A program made the translations under genes and the position numbers. Positions 8,439 to 19,156 of a stretch of 64,000 nucleotides of DNA are shown here, one piece after another. The stretch's first letter is position 1; each line of letters opens with the position of its first letter. Source of the stretch: Helianthus annuus. Lineage: Eukaryota; Streptophyta; Magnoliopsida; Asterales; Asteraceae. The notes under the pieces were generated by a model. It saw only the letters and a list, made by a program, of their open reading frames with translations. It made no database searches and was not told where the DNA came from. The stretch spans positions 36,491,140 to 36,555,139 of the forward strand of contig NC_035444.2 in assembly GCF_002127325.2 (NCBI RefSeq), given 5' to 3'.

Positions 8439-11400
8439 CAAGGGAACAAGATGTGGATGAAATCCTCTTGGATCCTAGTGATCCTGAATCAAAAATCTAT
8501 ATCGGATCAGGGATCCTTGGCAAGATGAAAGAAGACATGATATCCTTCCTCAAAAGAAGAAAATCTACCTTTGCTTGGAAACATGAAGATATGACAGGTA
8601 TATCTAAGGATATTATTACTCACAAACTTGGCATTGACAGGTCTATCAAACCAATCCATCAAAAAAGGAGGAAGTTTGCACCAGAAAGGAATGCCATTAT
8701 CCAAGAAGAAGTAGAGAGACTACTTCGAGCAGGTATGATCAGAGAGGTAAAGTATCCAAAATGGTTAGCCAATGTGGTTGTTGTCCAAAAGAAAAATGGA
8801 AAGTGGAGGGTATGTGTCGATTTCACTGATCTGAATAAGGCATGTCCCAAGGATCCTTTCCCATTACCCCACATTGACTCCATGGTGGATGCAACGGCGG
8901 GGCATGAACTGTTGACCTTTATGGATGCATCATCTGGATTCCAACAAATTCAGATGGAACCATCTGACCAAGAGGATACAGCCTTTATGACCCCAACCGG
9001 TTTATATTGTTATATTGCCATGCCTTTTGGACTAAGAAATGCAGGTGCAACATATCAAAGGCTGGTGAATATGATGTTCAAAGATCAAATTGGAAAAACT
9101 ATGGAAGTGTACATAGATGACATGGTGGTCAAGTCAAAGAAAGCTGAGGATCACCTAAGGGATTTGGAAGAAGCATTCGATATCCTTGATAGTTACAACA
9201 TGAAACTTAATCCTTCGAAATGCCATTTTGGTGTTAAGGCAGGAAAGTTCTTAGGATACATGGTAACCCAGAGGGGCATTGAAGCAAGCCCGGAACAAAT
9301 CAAAGCATTAGTAAATATTAAATCTCCTGCCAATGCCAAGGATGTTCAAAGACTGACAGGCAGGATAGCAGCTTTGAACAGGTTCATATCGAAATCCTCA
9401 GAAAAATGCAAAGAATTCTACGATATCCTAAGGAAGAATAAGAAGTTCGAATGGACTGAGAAGCATGAGAACGCTTTACAAGCCCTCAAAGAATATATGT
9501 CCTCAGCACCAGCATTAGCTAAACCGGAAAAAGGAGATGTGTTATCCTTATACCTGGCGGTATCCTCAACCGCTGTAAGTGCTGTCCTTGTCAAGGATCA
9601 TGAAGGTACACAATATCCTATCTACTATGTAAGTAAAAGTTTACTTGATGCCGAATCCAGGTACTCACACCTCGAAAAACTTATTCTTGCATTAATCATG
9701 GCATCCACTAAGTTAAGGCATTATTTTGAAACCCATACTATTGTTGTTAAAACTAATTTTCCAATTAAGAATGTCCTCAGGAAACCGGAGATGTCAGGGA
9801 GAATGGCTAAGTGGGCAGTGAAGCTTAGTGCCCATGATATAAGATATGAACCAAGAACAGCCATTAAATCACAAGCCTTAGCCGACTTTGTGGCTGATTT
9901 CAGTAGTGATCTACAAAAAGAAGCAGAATTGGAGGTCCAGCAGCTGGATGAAACCAAGGATCCTTGGATATTACACACTGACGGATCCTCAAATGTCAAG
10001 GGCACAGGGCTCGGGATCCTACTAAAATCGCCACAGGGGGACATAATACCCCACTCCATAGCCTGTGAGTTCCAAGCAACTAACAATGAGGCTGAGTATG
10101 AAGCCTTGATTGCTGGCTTGCAAATTGCTAAGGATATGGGGGTAAAATATCTTAAAGTATATGTAGACTCATTATTGATCACCAATCACTTTAACGGATC
10201 CTATGCTGTTAAAGGTGAAAAACTAACCAAATATTTAGAGATAGTCAAAAAATTGGCACTCTCTTTTGTTTCTTTCAGCTTAACACAGGTACCAAGGGAG
10301 GATAACACGGAAGCTGATGCATTGGCCAACTTAGGATCATCCTTGAAAATTCCAGAAGACATAAGTATCCCTATCATCCATATCCTGGCTCCTGCTATTG
10401 AAAATCAAGTGGCCATGGAAATAGAAGAGGATACTGCAATAATCCCTAGTGAAGAAGCTCAATCTTATTCAGGATCATGGGTCTCACCAATCATGAAATA
10501 CTTGCAAAACGGAGAGATTCCAATGGGAGAAAATCCTAGAGCTTTCCGGATCAAGGTATCTCAATTTACAATCTTAAATAATGTGCTATATAAACGATCC
10601 CTTGCAGGACCATACTTAAGATGTATTGAGGATCCTGAAATTGAAGAAGTGTTGAGAGACTTCCATGAAGGAGATTGTGGAAACCACACTGGGGGCAGGG
10701 CATTATTCTCAAGGATCCTTAGAACAGGATACTACTGGCCAACCATGAAAAGGGATGCTGTAGAATATGCTAGGAAATGTGATCCTTGTCAAAGACACAG
10801 CAATATCCTTCACCAACCACCTGAACTGCTACACCCCATACCATCCTCTTGGCCATTCATGAGATGGGGAATGGATATAGTTGGGCAAGCTTCCTAAAGC
10901 ACCTGGCGGAAAAGTATTTATGCTTGCCATGACTGACTATTTTTCTAAGTGGATAGAAGCTGAAGCCTTCGCCCAAGTCAGAGAAAAGGAAGTCATATCC
11001 TTCATCAAAAGAAATATTATAACTAGATTTGGCATTCCCTCTGAAATTGTATGTGATAATGGCTCCCAATTCATTGGAAGCAGAACCACTAACTTTTGTG
11101 ACAGTTGGGGAATCAAGATGATAACATCAACACCAGTTCATCCACAAGCCAATGGTCAAGCAGAATCATCCAACAAGATCATCATCAACAATCTGAAGAA
11201 GAAGCTAGGATCCAAGAAGGGGAAATGGGCAGAGGAGTTACCTTATGTGCTATGGGCTGATAGAACAACTCCCAAGAATGCCACTGGTCAAACACCTTTC
11301 TCTTTAGTATTTGGGGCAGAAGCAGTGATCCCAACAGAAATGGTGATCCCAACTGCTAGAACAAGTACTCGTGATCCTGAAGAAAATGCTACAATTCTAG

Positions 11401-11711
11401 CCCAGGATTTGGATACTATTGAAGAAATCAGGGATCTAGCTAGGATAAGGATGGCAAGCTACCAACAAAGAATGGCTGGTGCCTACAACAAAAATGTTAG
11501 GATAAGGAAGTTCCAAGTCGGAGATATGGTGTTGAGAAAAACATTCCAAAACACTATTAATCCTGCTGACGGAAAGTTAGCACCAAAATGGGAAGGCCCT
11601 TACTTAATTGAAGCCGAAGCAGGAAAGGGGGCATACAGGTTGCTAACCATGGAAGGAAACTTATTGCCAAGAGCCTGGAATGCTGTTCACTTAAAGAAAT
11701 ATTTCCTGTGA
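8405..11711 (+). pseudogene. pol: Element C pol (RT-RNase H-integrase) with one frameshift
   Basis: Translation would enter from the readthrough stop. The reverse transcriptase has Y-I-D-D at 9110-9121. RNase H follows (D-G-S-S near 9978). Integrase has its HHCC zinc domain (about 10660-10800) and a D-D-35-E triad: Asp 10935, Asp 11055, Glu 11163. The C-terminus contains a G-P-Y-L motif, as in the GPY/F module. Compared with E there is one extra T at about 10880, which shifts the frame between the zinc domain and the catalytic core, so an active integrase cannot be made from this copy. The rest is open to the stop at 11711. Confidence 0.88.
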
Positions 11712-11959
11712 ACATGATCCTTCATGCATGTGATCCTTACATTGAAGCATCCTTGAAGGGTCCCGGTGATATCAGTGATCCTTACTCTGGTAATATCCTT
11801 ATCCTAGAAACTATTGCATTTTCTTACTTTTTACCTAAGGATAAGGATCATGTATCCTTCATCCTCTACTCACAAAACATTTGAGTTATGATAGTTCAGG
11901 TATCCTCAGCATATCGTCAAAAGATCTTCAAAAGCACCACAGATCCTTGGGTCCAACCC
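11712..11959. other. Non-coding spacer after pol in element C
   Basis: No open frame is supported here. The stretch is rich in GATCC/GGATC words like the rest of the element. A matching spacer follows pol in E (about 32051-32292). Confidence 0.5.
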
Positions 11960-12220
11960 CAGTTATCCTTGGGATTATCCCCAGTTTCCGCCAGCAGCGC
12001 TCGATGATCCTGATATAGTTCACGTCTTTGGGACCAGTACCCACTTCCGGGGCTGACAACCTCATCGTACTGGCTATACCCAGGATCCTACGTATAATGG
12101 TAGACGTACCATACATCCGTTCCTAAGGTTTCTAACGTTTTCACGTTAGCTAAGGTTTTGACATTTTCATGTCACTAAGTTTGGATAGTCGCCAGAAAGG
12201 GCCATACTCCAGTTTACATA
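11960..12220 (-). other. Conserved non-coding block of element C
   Basis: It is nearly identical (reverse complement) to 18651-18910 in F and 31785-32045 in E. It includes an imperfect palindrome around AACGTGAAAACGTT and a segment with the text ACCAGTACCCACTT. No long ORF is shared. Comparing E with F by eye, I see about ten differences in 260 bases, far fewer than in their pol genes. The role is unknown; a shared 3' end or polyadenylation region for the two converging genes is one possibility. Confidence 0.6.
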
Positions 12221-12338
12221 CGATCCTTCGGGCTTGTCCCCAGTTATCCTTTGGGCTTGTCCCCAGTTATCCTATGGGCTTGTCCCCAGTGATCCTCCGG
12301 GATCATTCTCAGTTATCCTTTGGGCATGTCCCCAGTTA
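12221..12338. repeat. Minisatellite in the 3' spacer of element C
   Basis: About four to five copies of a roughly 26-bp unit containing GGGCTTGTCCCCAGTTATCC, one of them replaced by a variant with CGGGATCATTCTCAG. Related arrays lie at the same place in F (18561-18650) and E (31669-31782) with different copy numbers. Variable tandem repeats in this 3' region are known for Tat/Ogre-type elements. Confidence 0.75.
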
Positions 12339-12793
12339 CTAATTTATTTCTTACATTGGCTTAGTCCCAAGTTGTGCTTCGTTTTTCAGGATTGTCAAAG
12401 GTAAAACACATAAGGATCCTTAATCCTTATTATCCATCAAAATCTTATCTACGATTGTCTCGATTGAAGGTTAGGATCCTAACTTGGATCCTCATGTATG
12501 ATCCTTGACTATTTTGATTATATTCATTATCCTAACCGACCCTTATACTTTGACAACCAAACCTATGATCCTTGAACTAAAGTACTTTGAAAATTTTCAA
12601 TATCAGGATATTTGATCCGGGATCATATCCTAAATTTGGATAACATATTTTCAACTCTTGCCACTTTAAACAAATATACTACAAAAACAACTAAGAAACA
12701 AGAAGATAAGGATAACAACACGAGATAAGCCAGAAAAGTTAAGTTATATTATTAAACAGAAGGATCATTAACCCTTTCAAAAAGTTGTCAAAA
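12339..12793. other. Non-coding spacer of element C
   Basis: An AT-richer spacer between the minisatellite and the 3' end of the antisense gene. No ORF is supported. It is clearly homologous to 31211-31668 in E and about 18130-18560 in F. Confidence 0.5.
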
Positions 12794-12847
12794 TTGCCAA
12801 CCCACATTTCTACCAGCAAAACGTGGCCCGTCCACATGGGTTGGCAA
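12794..12847 (-). other. Conserved hairpin downstream of C's antisense gene
   Basis: TTGCCAACCCA (12794-12804) pairs perfectly with TGGGTTGGCAA (12837-12847). It lies about 275 bp beyond the antisense stop codon. The same inverted repeat is at 31157-31210 in E and about 18064-18117 in F. It may act in 3'-end formation of the antisense transcript, which is an inference from position only. Confidence 0.55.
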
Positions 12848-13121
12848 AGGGTGTCCATTGTCTATGCGGTCTTAGCATTGTGCAGGAAAGTAAAAGCGGC
12901 AGGATCACAAAGGCTTCATCCCCAAACAGAGGATCCCTCCACCTTTTGTAATCCCACCTATTGTTCGAAGGATCCAGGATCCTTTACCCTAAAAACTATT
13001 GTTCGGAGATTACAGACCATAATTGTTCACAAACACCACCACCACAAAAAACCACTACCAATCCTAAAAAATTGGGCTCCGGCCTAGTCTCGAAATATCC
13101 ATCATCGCCCAATCATGCAGC

Positions 13122-14745
13122 CTACACCTTCGCTGCTTCATCACCACCAGCATCTCCACCTTGATCCTTCTCAGCATCACCACCTTCCAGCATGGGGATC
13201 TCCTCAGCCTCATCCTCGTCCTCCAGGTCCGCCAGCCTTGCCTTCCAACCTTCAACGTCCCACGAGCTTTTGTCAAAGGTAGGATCCTGAGCCTCCTCAG
13301 CCATCTGAAGTTGTATCTTGTACATAGCAATTGCCGCGGAGACCTTGGCATCTTGGGTGATCTCCTGCTTCTCGTTATCCATATCGATCAACCTCTGAGC
13401 AGCCTCATCCTTCGTGGCCCGGAGTTCCTTCTCAAGATCTGCTATCTTGAGATCCTTAAGCACGCCCATTTGTTGAAGGTCGGCAATCTGGCTCCCTTGA
13501 TCCTCAACATGGCCAAGATAGGTCTCGATCTCGGCAAGTTTCTGCAAAGAGGGAAACAAGGTAAGTCCAGAACCGGATGATCCTCAAAGAAACAGGATAC
13601 ACAAACAGGATATCCGAAACGGATAACCAACAGGGGCAGTGATCCTTACCTCATTCACGAAGTCAAGGAATTGCTGACGGAGGAGGGGAAATCCTTGGAG
13701 ATCTTCAGAGGTTTTCCTCTTTTTTCCCTTGCCCCGGATAGGTGCCTTGGGGGCTGAGACCGAAGGACTGGCAGCAGGAGCCTTCTTCTTTGAAGACTTG
13801 ACGTTGGTGAGATCATCTATCCCAAATTTAGAAGCAGATTTGACAGACCTGGCAGACTTTCCAGCACCTACACAATCAAAAACAAGATAAGTTGCTTTAT
13901 TAATCAAACAATCCTACATTTAATTTATTTTCTATAAGGGTACTTACTTGACATAGTGGCAGATGCAGAGGATACTTCTTGAGAATCTTGGACGGTGACT
14001 TGGAAACTTCTGATTTCAGGATTAAGCTTTTTAAAAGCTAGGACTCTCTCTTTTGCAGCAGGGCTTAATTTCAGATGAGCAATGGATATAGCTGCACAAG
14101 AGATAAAAAGAGATATTAGTGATCCTCATTATATGAGACAGGGCTGATAGTGATCCTTCGAGGATCCTCTATCCTACCATGAGTGGCACATTCCTTGGGC
14201 AGATCCTTCCCTTCTGGGATGGAATCCCTCCTAACAAAGAAAAAGCGACGCTTCCAGTTTGTATCGTTCTTAGTAACCTTGAAGACAGGGTGATCCTCCC
14301 CGGCTTTCCGTTTCAACAAATACCGGTGAGAACCAAAGGTGGTGAGATCGTAAAACTCAGCTAACTCCGCCATCCCCAGATCAATCCCTTCCTGCTCGAT
14401 GATCCTCTCGAAGGTATACAGAACCCTCCAGATCATCGGCATAGCTTGGATATATGAGATGCCGGTTAAGGAAAAGAAAGATTGGGTGAACAATGGAAAA
14501 GGATATGAATACCCTATGGTAAATGGAGTAGCAGGAAAAGCCACCCAGGTATCCGAAACAGAGTCACTCAGAGCGGTAGGTGTGAAGGACTTGAAAACAG
14601 CATTCGCCGGAAAGCAATGACGAATTCTGTCTATGTGAACATCAGTAAAGCAACACCTCTCCGTAGGAGAATCCTTGATAATCCCCTGGCTTTTTAAGGG
14701 ACTATCCTTCTTGGAATCCTTGTGTGGAGAATTCCGGAGCAACAT
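13122..14745 (-). CDS. Antisense spliced gene of element C (extra ORF), complete
   Basis: Four exons can be laid out with GT-AG introns that keep one frame: 14745-14178, 14091-13948, 13867-13650 and 13541-13122, giving 449 residues. Introns are 86, 80 and 108 bp. The donors at 13947 (GTAAGT) and 13649 (GTAAGG) and the acceptors (GTGCAG, GTGTAG, TTGCAG) are canonical. Exon 1 holds a globular domain conserved in all copies, related to the plant 'putative gypsy type transposon' family. Exon 3 is Lys/Ser/Pro-rich (possible nuclear signal K-G-K-K-R-K). Exon 4 is a coiled coil with an acidic C-terminus. It lies opposite to gag-pol, between pol and the 3' LTR, with its own TATA promoter. Extra antisense ORFs are known in the Tat lineage, but their role is not established. 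The exon model is inferred from sequence. Confidence 0.75.
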
Positions 14746-15047
14746 GTTTGTGACGAGACGGAAACAGAGTAGAAGCAGAAAACAGAGCAAAGAGAAAAGA
14801 AAGAGAGAAAGAGAAGAATACCTGATCAATCTTCGGTGCAGAATATAAAGGGAGTGTATCTTGAATTTAAATACAAACTGATCCTCACCCTATCTCCTAT
14901 TTATAATCATGATCTGCAGGGATTGTCACATCTATGACGTAATGATCACAACGGCTAGTCCATGTGTAACGGCTAGTTATTCGGAGTCGCCTGTTGGAGA
15001 TAAGATCGAAACAAAATATAACTCGTCAATCTACAATAAACTCCTTA
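14746..15047 (-). promoter_or_regulatory. Promoter of C's antisense gene
   Basis: The TATA box (TATAAATA on the minus strand, 14898-14905) is about 155 bp before the ATG. An ACGTCA-type box (14935-14942) lies about 30 bp further upstream. AACGG/CCGTT cores follow up to the PPT. The layout matches D, E and F. Confidence 0.6.
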
Positions 15048-15049
15048 TA

Positions 15050-15062
15050 TTTTGGGGGCAAT
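15050..15062 (+). other. Polypurine tract of element C
   Basis: The run ATTTTGGGGGCAAT directly abuts the 3' LTR at 15063, equivalent to the PPTs of D, E and F. Confidence 0.75.
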
Positions 15063-15789
15063 TTTTAGGGCTGGATTTTTATTATAGGTGATCCTTACAC
15101 GTGATCCTAACCAGTGATCCTTGTTTCTTTGGCAGACAGTGATCCTCAGCCGGACTTCAGGATCAGGATCATGGGACATTATAGGATCCTCATACTAACG
15201 ATCATCTTCACTTAATGCAATGTTATTTTTGCAGGAATATCTAGCAGGATACGCTCTAAGCATCATGATCAAGGGACGCGTCTTCACAATTATGGCAAGA
15301 GCTTAATCGGAGATAGACGTTGCACAGGATATGGAAACATGGCTTGATTCATGGGCAGCAATTTAGGCTAGATTGTCTTTTATTTCTAAAGGGGTAATGA
15401 GCTGATAATTAGTCCTTTTACCTAAAATAGGTCACCTACACTTGTATAAATACCACTCTCCATCATTTGGAAGGGGACACACGATATACAACGCAACTCT
15501 CACACACTTAGACATTCGAAACAATAGTGATCCTTGTACTCAGCTCATTATCATCCGAAGTTGTAATCATTTTGCTCTTATATTGAAGTTTGGTGATCGG
15601 TAGTTGCCATCACCCGAGGTTTTTTATGCCGGAGATCATATGTTGATCAAGGGCTTTTTCCTCGTATAAATCGTTGTGTCTTTGCATCTTTATCACAAAG
15701 TGATCCTTTACTTTCATAATTAACCAAGCATCATACCCGTTTACATAAAGTTTGGTTACATTATCCTTGTGTGATTTTTGACCAAAACA
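15063..15789 (+). repeat. 3' LTR of element C
   Basis: It matches 5028-5756 with roughly 15 differences. Its first two bases are TT instead of TG, a G-to-T change in the terminal dinucleotide that integrase recognises. It ends ACCAAAACA and is followed directly by the interior of F's LTR. Confidence 0.9.
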
Positions 15790-15927
15790 GTTAGTATGAG
15801 GATCCTTAGGATGATCCGTGATCCTGATCCTGAAGCTCCTCTAAGGATCACTATCTGTCAAGGAAACAAGGGTCACTTGTTAGGATAACATGTAAGGATC
15901 ATAGGTCATAAAAATTCAGCCCTAACA
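15790..15927 (-). repeat. Truncated 3' LTR of element F
   Basis: 138 bp that match 23154-23291, the corresponding end of F's 5' LTR, with the PPT on the right side. The other 570 or so bases are absent and replaced by the 3' LTR of element C. Confidence 0.85.
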
Positions 15928-16220
15928 ATTGCCCCCAAAATATAAGGAGTTTTTATGTGATATAAACGAGTTATATTTTGCTGAATCTTATCTATAACTA
16001 ACTCAACGAATATATAGCCGTTAAGATGGAACTATCCGTTGCGATCTGACGTCATGGAAGTGAGCACCTGCACAAATCATCATTATAAAATGGAAATAGG
16101 GATAGGATCGAATGTGTTTAAATTCAAAGCAACTCCCTTTATAACCGTATTTAGAAGATCAACCAGGTATTCTCCTTTCATCTTCTTCTCTCTTGTTCTG
16201 TTTTTCATATCTCGTTCAGT
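15928..16220 (+). promoter_or_regulatory. PPT and antisense-gene promoter of element F
   Basis: The PPT complement (15928-15943) is followed by AACGG/CCGTT cores, a palindromic TGACGTCA at 16047-16054 and a TATA-like TATAAAA at 16084-16090. The ATG is at 16221. Confidence 0.6.
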
Positions 16221-17733
16221 ATGTTGCTCCGGAATTCTCCTGCCAAGGATCAACAGAAGGAAGGCCCCTTTAAGAGCCAAGGGATCATCACAAACACTGC
16301 TAAAGAACGTTGTATCTTTGCTGATCCTCAGATTGATAGGATTCGGTGCTGTTTTCCTGCAAATACGGTGTTTAAAGCTTATGATCCTTCTGCCCTGAGT
16401 GACCACACCTCCGATTCATGGGTTGCCTTTCCTGTGATCCCGTTTTCCATAGGTTATACGTATCCCTTTCCAGCCTTTACTCAAGCATTCTTCTCCTTGA
16501 CCGGCATATCTTACGTTCAGGCCATGCCGATGATCTGGAGGGTTTTGTTTACCCTTGAAAGGATCATCGAGCAAGAGGGGATTGACTTAGGTATGGCCGA
16601 GTTGGGTGAGCTATACGATCTGACCACCTTTGGTTCCTATCGTTATCTGTTCAAACGTAGACCCGGGGAGGAGCATCCAATCTTCAAGGTTACCAAGAAT
16701 GATACTAATTGGAAGCGGCGATTCTTTTTTGTTAGGAGAGATACCATCCCTAACGGGAAGGATTTGCCCAAGGAGTGGGCTACCCATGGTAGGATAGAGG
16801 ATCCTGGAAGGATCACCATAGAACATATTCCTTGATAGAAGGATCACTGATATTCTGTTGTTTTCTTGTCGTGCAGCTATCTCCGTTTCACATCTGAAGT
16901 TGACTCCTGCTGCAAAAGAGAGACTCTTGGCCTTCAAGAAGCTTGATCCGGAGATAAGAACTTTCCAGGTTGCCACCCAGGATTCTCAAGAAGTATCCTC
17001 TGCCTCTGTCACAACGTCAAGTAAGTATCCTGATTTAAAAAGTAATTCTGTGTAGGATTTCAAATTCAGTTAGAATACTTATCTTATTTTGGTTGTGCAG
17101 GTGCTGGAAAATCCTCTAAGTCTGCTTCCAAGTTCGGCATCGATGATCTTACCAATGTCAAATCTGCAAGGAAGAGGACTCCTGCTAGCCCCAGTGCTTC
17201 TGTCCCCAAGGCACCTGTTAGAGGGAAAGGAGGCAAGAAGAGGAAAGCCTCTGAAGCTGAGGATCTTCAAGGTCTGCCCCTGCTCCGCCAACAATTTCTG
17301 GACTACTTTATTGAGGTAAGGATCACTGCCCCTGCCTGCGTATCCTGATAGTTTTGAGGACTGTTTCTGATATCATGCCTCGTTTTCCTTGCAGAAATTT
17401 GCTGAGATAGAGACGTATGTTGGCCACGTCGAGGATCAAGATCGCCAGATTGCTGATCTTCAACAAATGGGTGTGCTGAAGGATCTTAAGATAGCTGACC
17501 TTCAGAAGGAGCTCCGGGCCACTAAGGACGATGCTGCCAAGATGGTGATTAACTTTGACTACGAGAAGCATGAGATCACCCAGGATGCCAAGGTCTCTGC
17601 TGCAATAGCCATGTACAAGATCCAGCTGCAGATGGCTATGGAGGCTCAGGATCCTGCCTTCGACAAAATCACATGGGATGTGGAGGGCTGGAAGGCGAGG
17701 CTGGCAGAGTTGGAGGATGATGAGGAGGCTTAG
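16221..17733 (+). CDS. Antisense spliced gene of element F, complete
   Basis: Exons 16221-16788, 16877-17020, 17101-17315 and 17395-17733 join in frame to 421 residues. The first two exons have exactly the same lengths as in C and E (568 and 144). Donors are GTAGGA, GTAAGT and GTAAGG; acceptors are GTGCAG, GTGCAG and TTGCAG. The protein has the conserved exon 1 domain (including P-M-I-W-R-V-L), a basic exon 3 and a coiled-coil exon 4 with Q-M-G-V-L-K-D-L-K-I. It ends about 28 codons earlier than C's. It is intact although the sense genes of F have lost RT and integrase cores, which may mean selection or simply chance. Confidence 0.75.
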
Positions 17734-18560
17734 GAGATCCCGATGCTTGAAGGTGCTGGCAAGGATCATGCTGGAGAGGCAAGTGGAGCTGGTGGTGATG
17801 GTGCAGCGAAGGATTGAGCTGCAGGATTGGGCAATGATGGAAATTTCGAGACTTAGCCGGAGCCCAATTTTTTTGTGGTTGTTGATATTTTCTAGAAACA
17901 ATTATAGTCTGTAATTTGAACAATAGTTTTAGGATTAAGGATCCATGATCCTTCAGACAATAGGTAGGATTGCAAATGGTGGAGGGATCCTCTGTTTGGG
18001 GAATGAAGCCATTGTGATCCTGCCGCCTTTAAATTTCCTGCATGCACAAACAATGGACACCCTTTGCCAACCCATGTGGACGGGCCACGTTTTGCTGGTA
18101 GAAACATGGGTTGGCCATTTTGACAACTTTGAAGGGTTTTAAACCTTTGTTAATAAAATAACTCTAATCTCTTTTGGCTTATCTTGTGTTGTTTCCCTTG
18201 TTTATCCTTTTAATTTCCAATTGTTTTGATTTATGTTTGTCTGAGTAAGAAAAGTTAAGAAACTTAGGATATGATCCAGGACCAAATATCCTATAGTCGA
18301 TAACTTCCAAAAAAGTAGTTAATTTTGAGGATCATAGGTTTTAGTTGTCAAAGTGTAAGGGTTATTCAAAATAATGAGTGTAATCAAAACAGTTAAGGAT
18401 CATACCTGAGAATCCAAGTTAGGATCCTAACCTTTAATCAGGATAACCATAAGAAAAATTTTCAATGGATAATTAGGATTGAGGATCCTTAATTGTTTGA
18501 CTTTGAAAATCTGAAAACAGAATATAACTTGGGACTAAGCCAATATAAGAGATAAGTTAT
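17734..18560. other. Non-coding spacer of element F with conserved hairpin
   Basis: No gene is supported. It contains the hairpin conserved with C and E: GCCAACCCATGT pairs with ACATGGGTTGGC (about 18066-18077 and 18104-18115). F's stem is longer than in C and E. Otherwise it is homologous to 30890-31668 of E. Confidence 0.55.
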
Positions 18561-18650
18561 AACTGGGGACAAGCCCAAAGGATAACTGGGGACAAGCCCA
18601 AAGGATAACTGGGGACAAGCCCAAGGATAACTGGGGACAAGCCCAAGGAT
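18561..18650. repeat. Minisatellite in the 3' spacer of element F
   Basis: Four consecutive copies of a 22-24-bp unit, AACTGGGGACAAGCCCAAAGG with small length changes. It is the reverse complement of the array in C. Two further partial units lie near 18885-18920. Confidence 0.75.
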
Positions 18651-18910
18651 CGTATGTAAACTGGAGTATGGCCCTTACTGGCGACTATCCAAACTTAGTG
18701 ACATGAAAATGCCAAAACCTTAGCTAACGTGAAAACGTTAGAAACCTTAGGAACGGATGTATGGTACGTCTACCATTATACGTAGGATCCTAAATATAGC
18801 CAGTACGATGAGGTTGTCAGCCCCGAAAGTGGGTACTGGTCCCAAAGACGTGAACTATACCAGGATCATCGTGCGCTACCGGCGAAAACTGGGGACAAGC
18901 CCAAACTGGG
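18651..18910 (+). other. Conserved non-coding block of element F
   Basis: It matches 31785-32045 of E with about ten differences. The block has kept its sequence while the adjacent pol of F has lost large parts. Same block as 11960-12220 in C. Confidence 0.6.
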
Positions 18911-19156
18911 GACAATCCCAAAACTTTGGAGGGTTGGCCAACCATGTTGATCTTCTGTAAAATGATAACAACTCTGCAAAAGCTTAAACTTTGTGAAAAT
19001 AGATGTTAACATCTTTAACTTTTGATAAGTAATAAGTATAAGATGAGTGAAAATGAAAATGAAAGTAATGTGTTACCAAATGTAGAATCATATATCCTTT
19101 GAGGATCCTGGATCCTTAATCAGAATACCGGTATCGCTGAGGATCCCTGATCCTTC
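18911..19156. other. Spacer before pol of element F
   Basis: No coding feature is seen; AT-rich spacer between the conserved block and the end of F's pol. Confidence 0.4.

Larger units (their letters stand above)
5028..15789 (+). mobile_element. Element C, near-complete Tat-like retrotransposon
   Basis: LTR 5028-5756, PBS, gag-pro 5834-8404, pol 8405-11711, spacer with minisatellite, antisense gene 13122-14745, PPT, LTR 15063-15789. The LTRs differ at roughly 15 positions in 728. Gag-pro and the antisense gene are open, and pol has one frameshift in integrase. The left flank (CCTGA) is D's antisense gene and the right flank (GTTAG) is the middle of F's LTR, so there is no target duplication. 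It is of the same subfamily as E. Confidence 0.9.

Noticed and set aside
8402..8440. Minus-one or plus-one frameshifting between gag-pro and pol
   Set aside because: Pol is already in the same frame as gag-pro after a single TAG, so no frameshift is needed, and I see no clear slippery heptamer at the junction.
18561..18650. CRISPR-like direct repeats
   Set aside because: The units are contiguous without unique spacers, and the context is a eukaryotic retrotransposon spacer, so it is a minisatellite.
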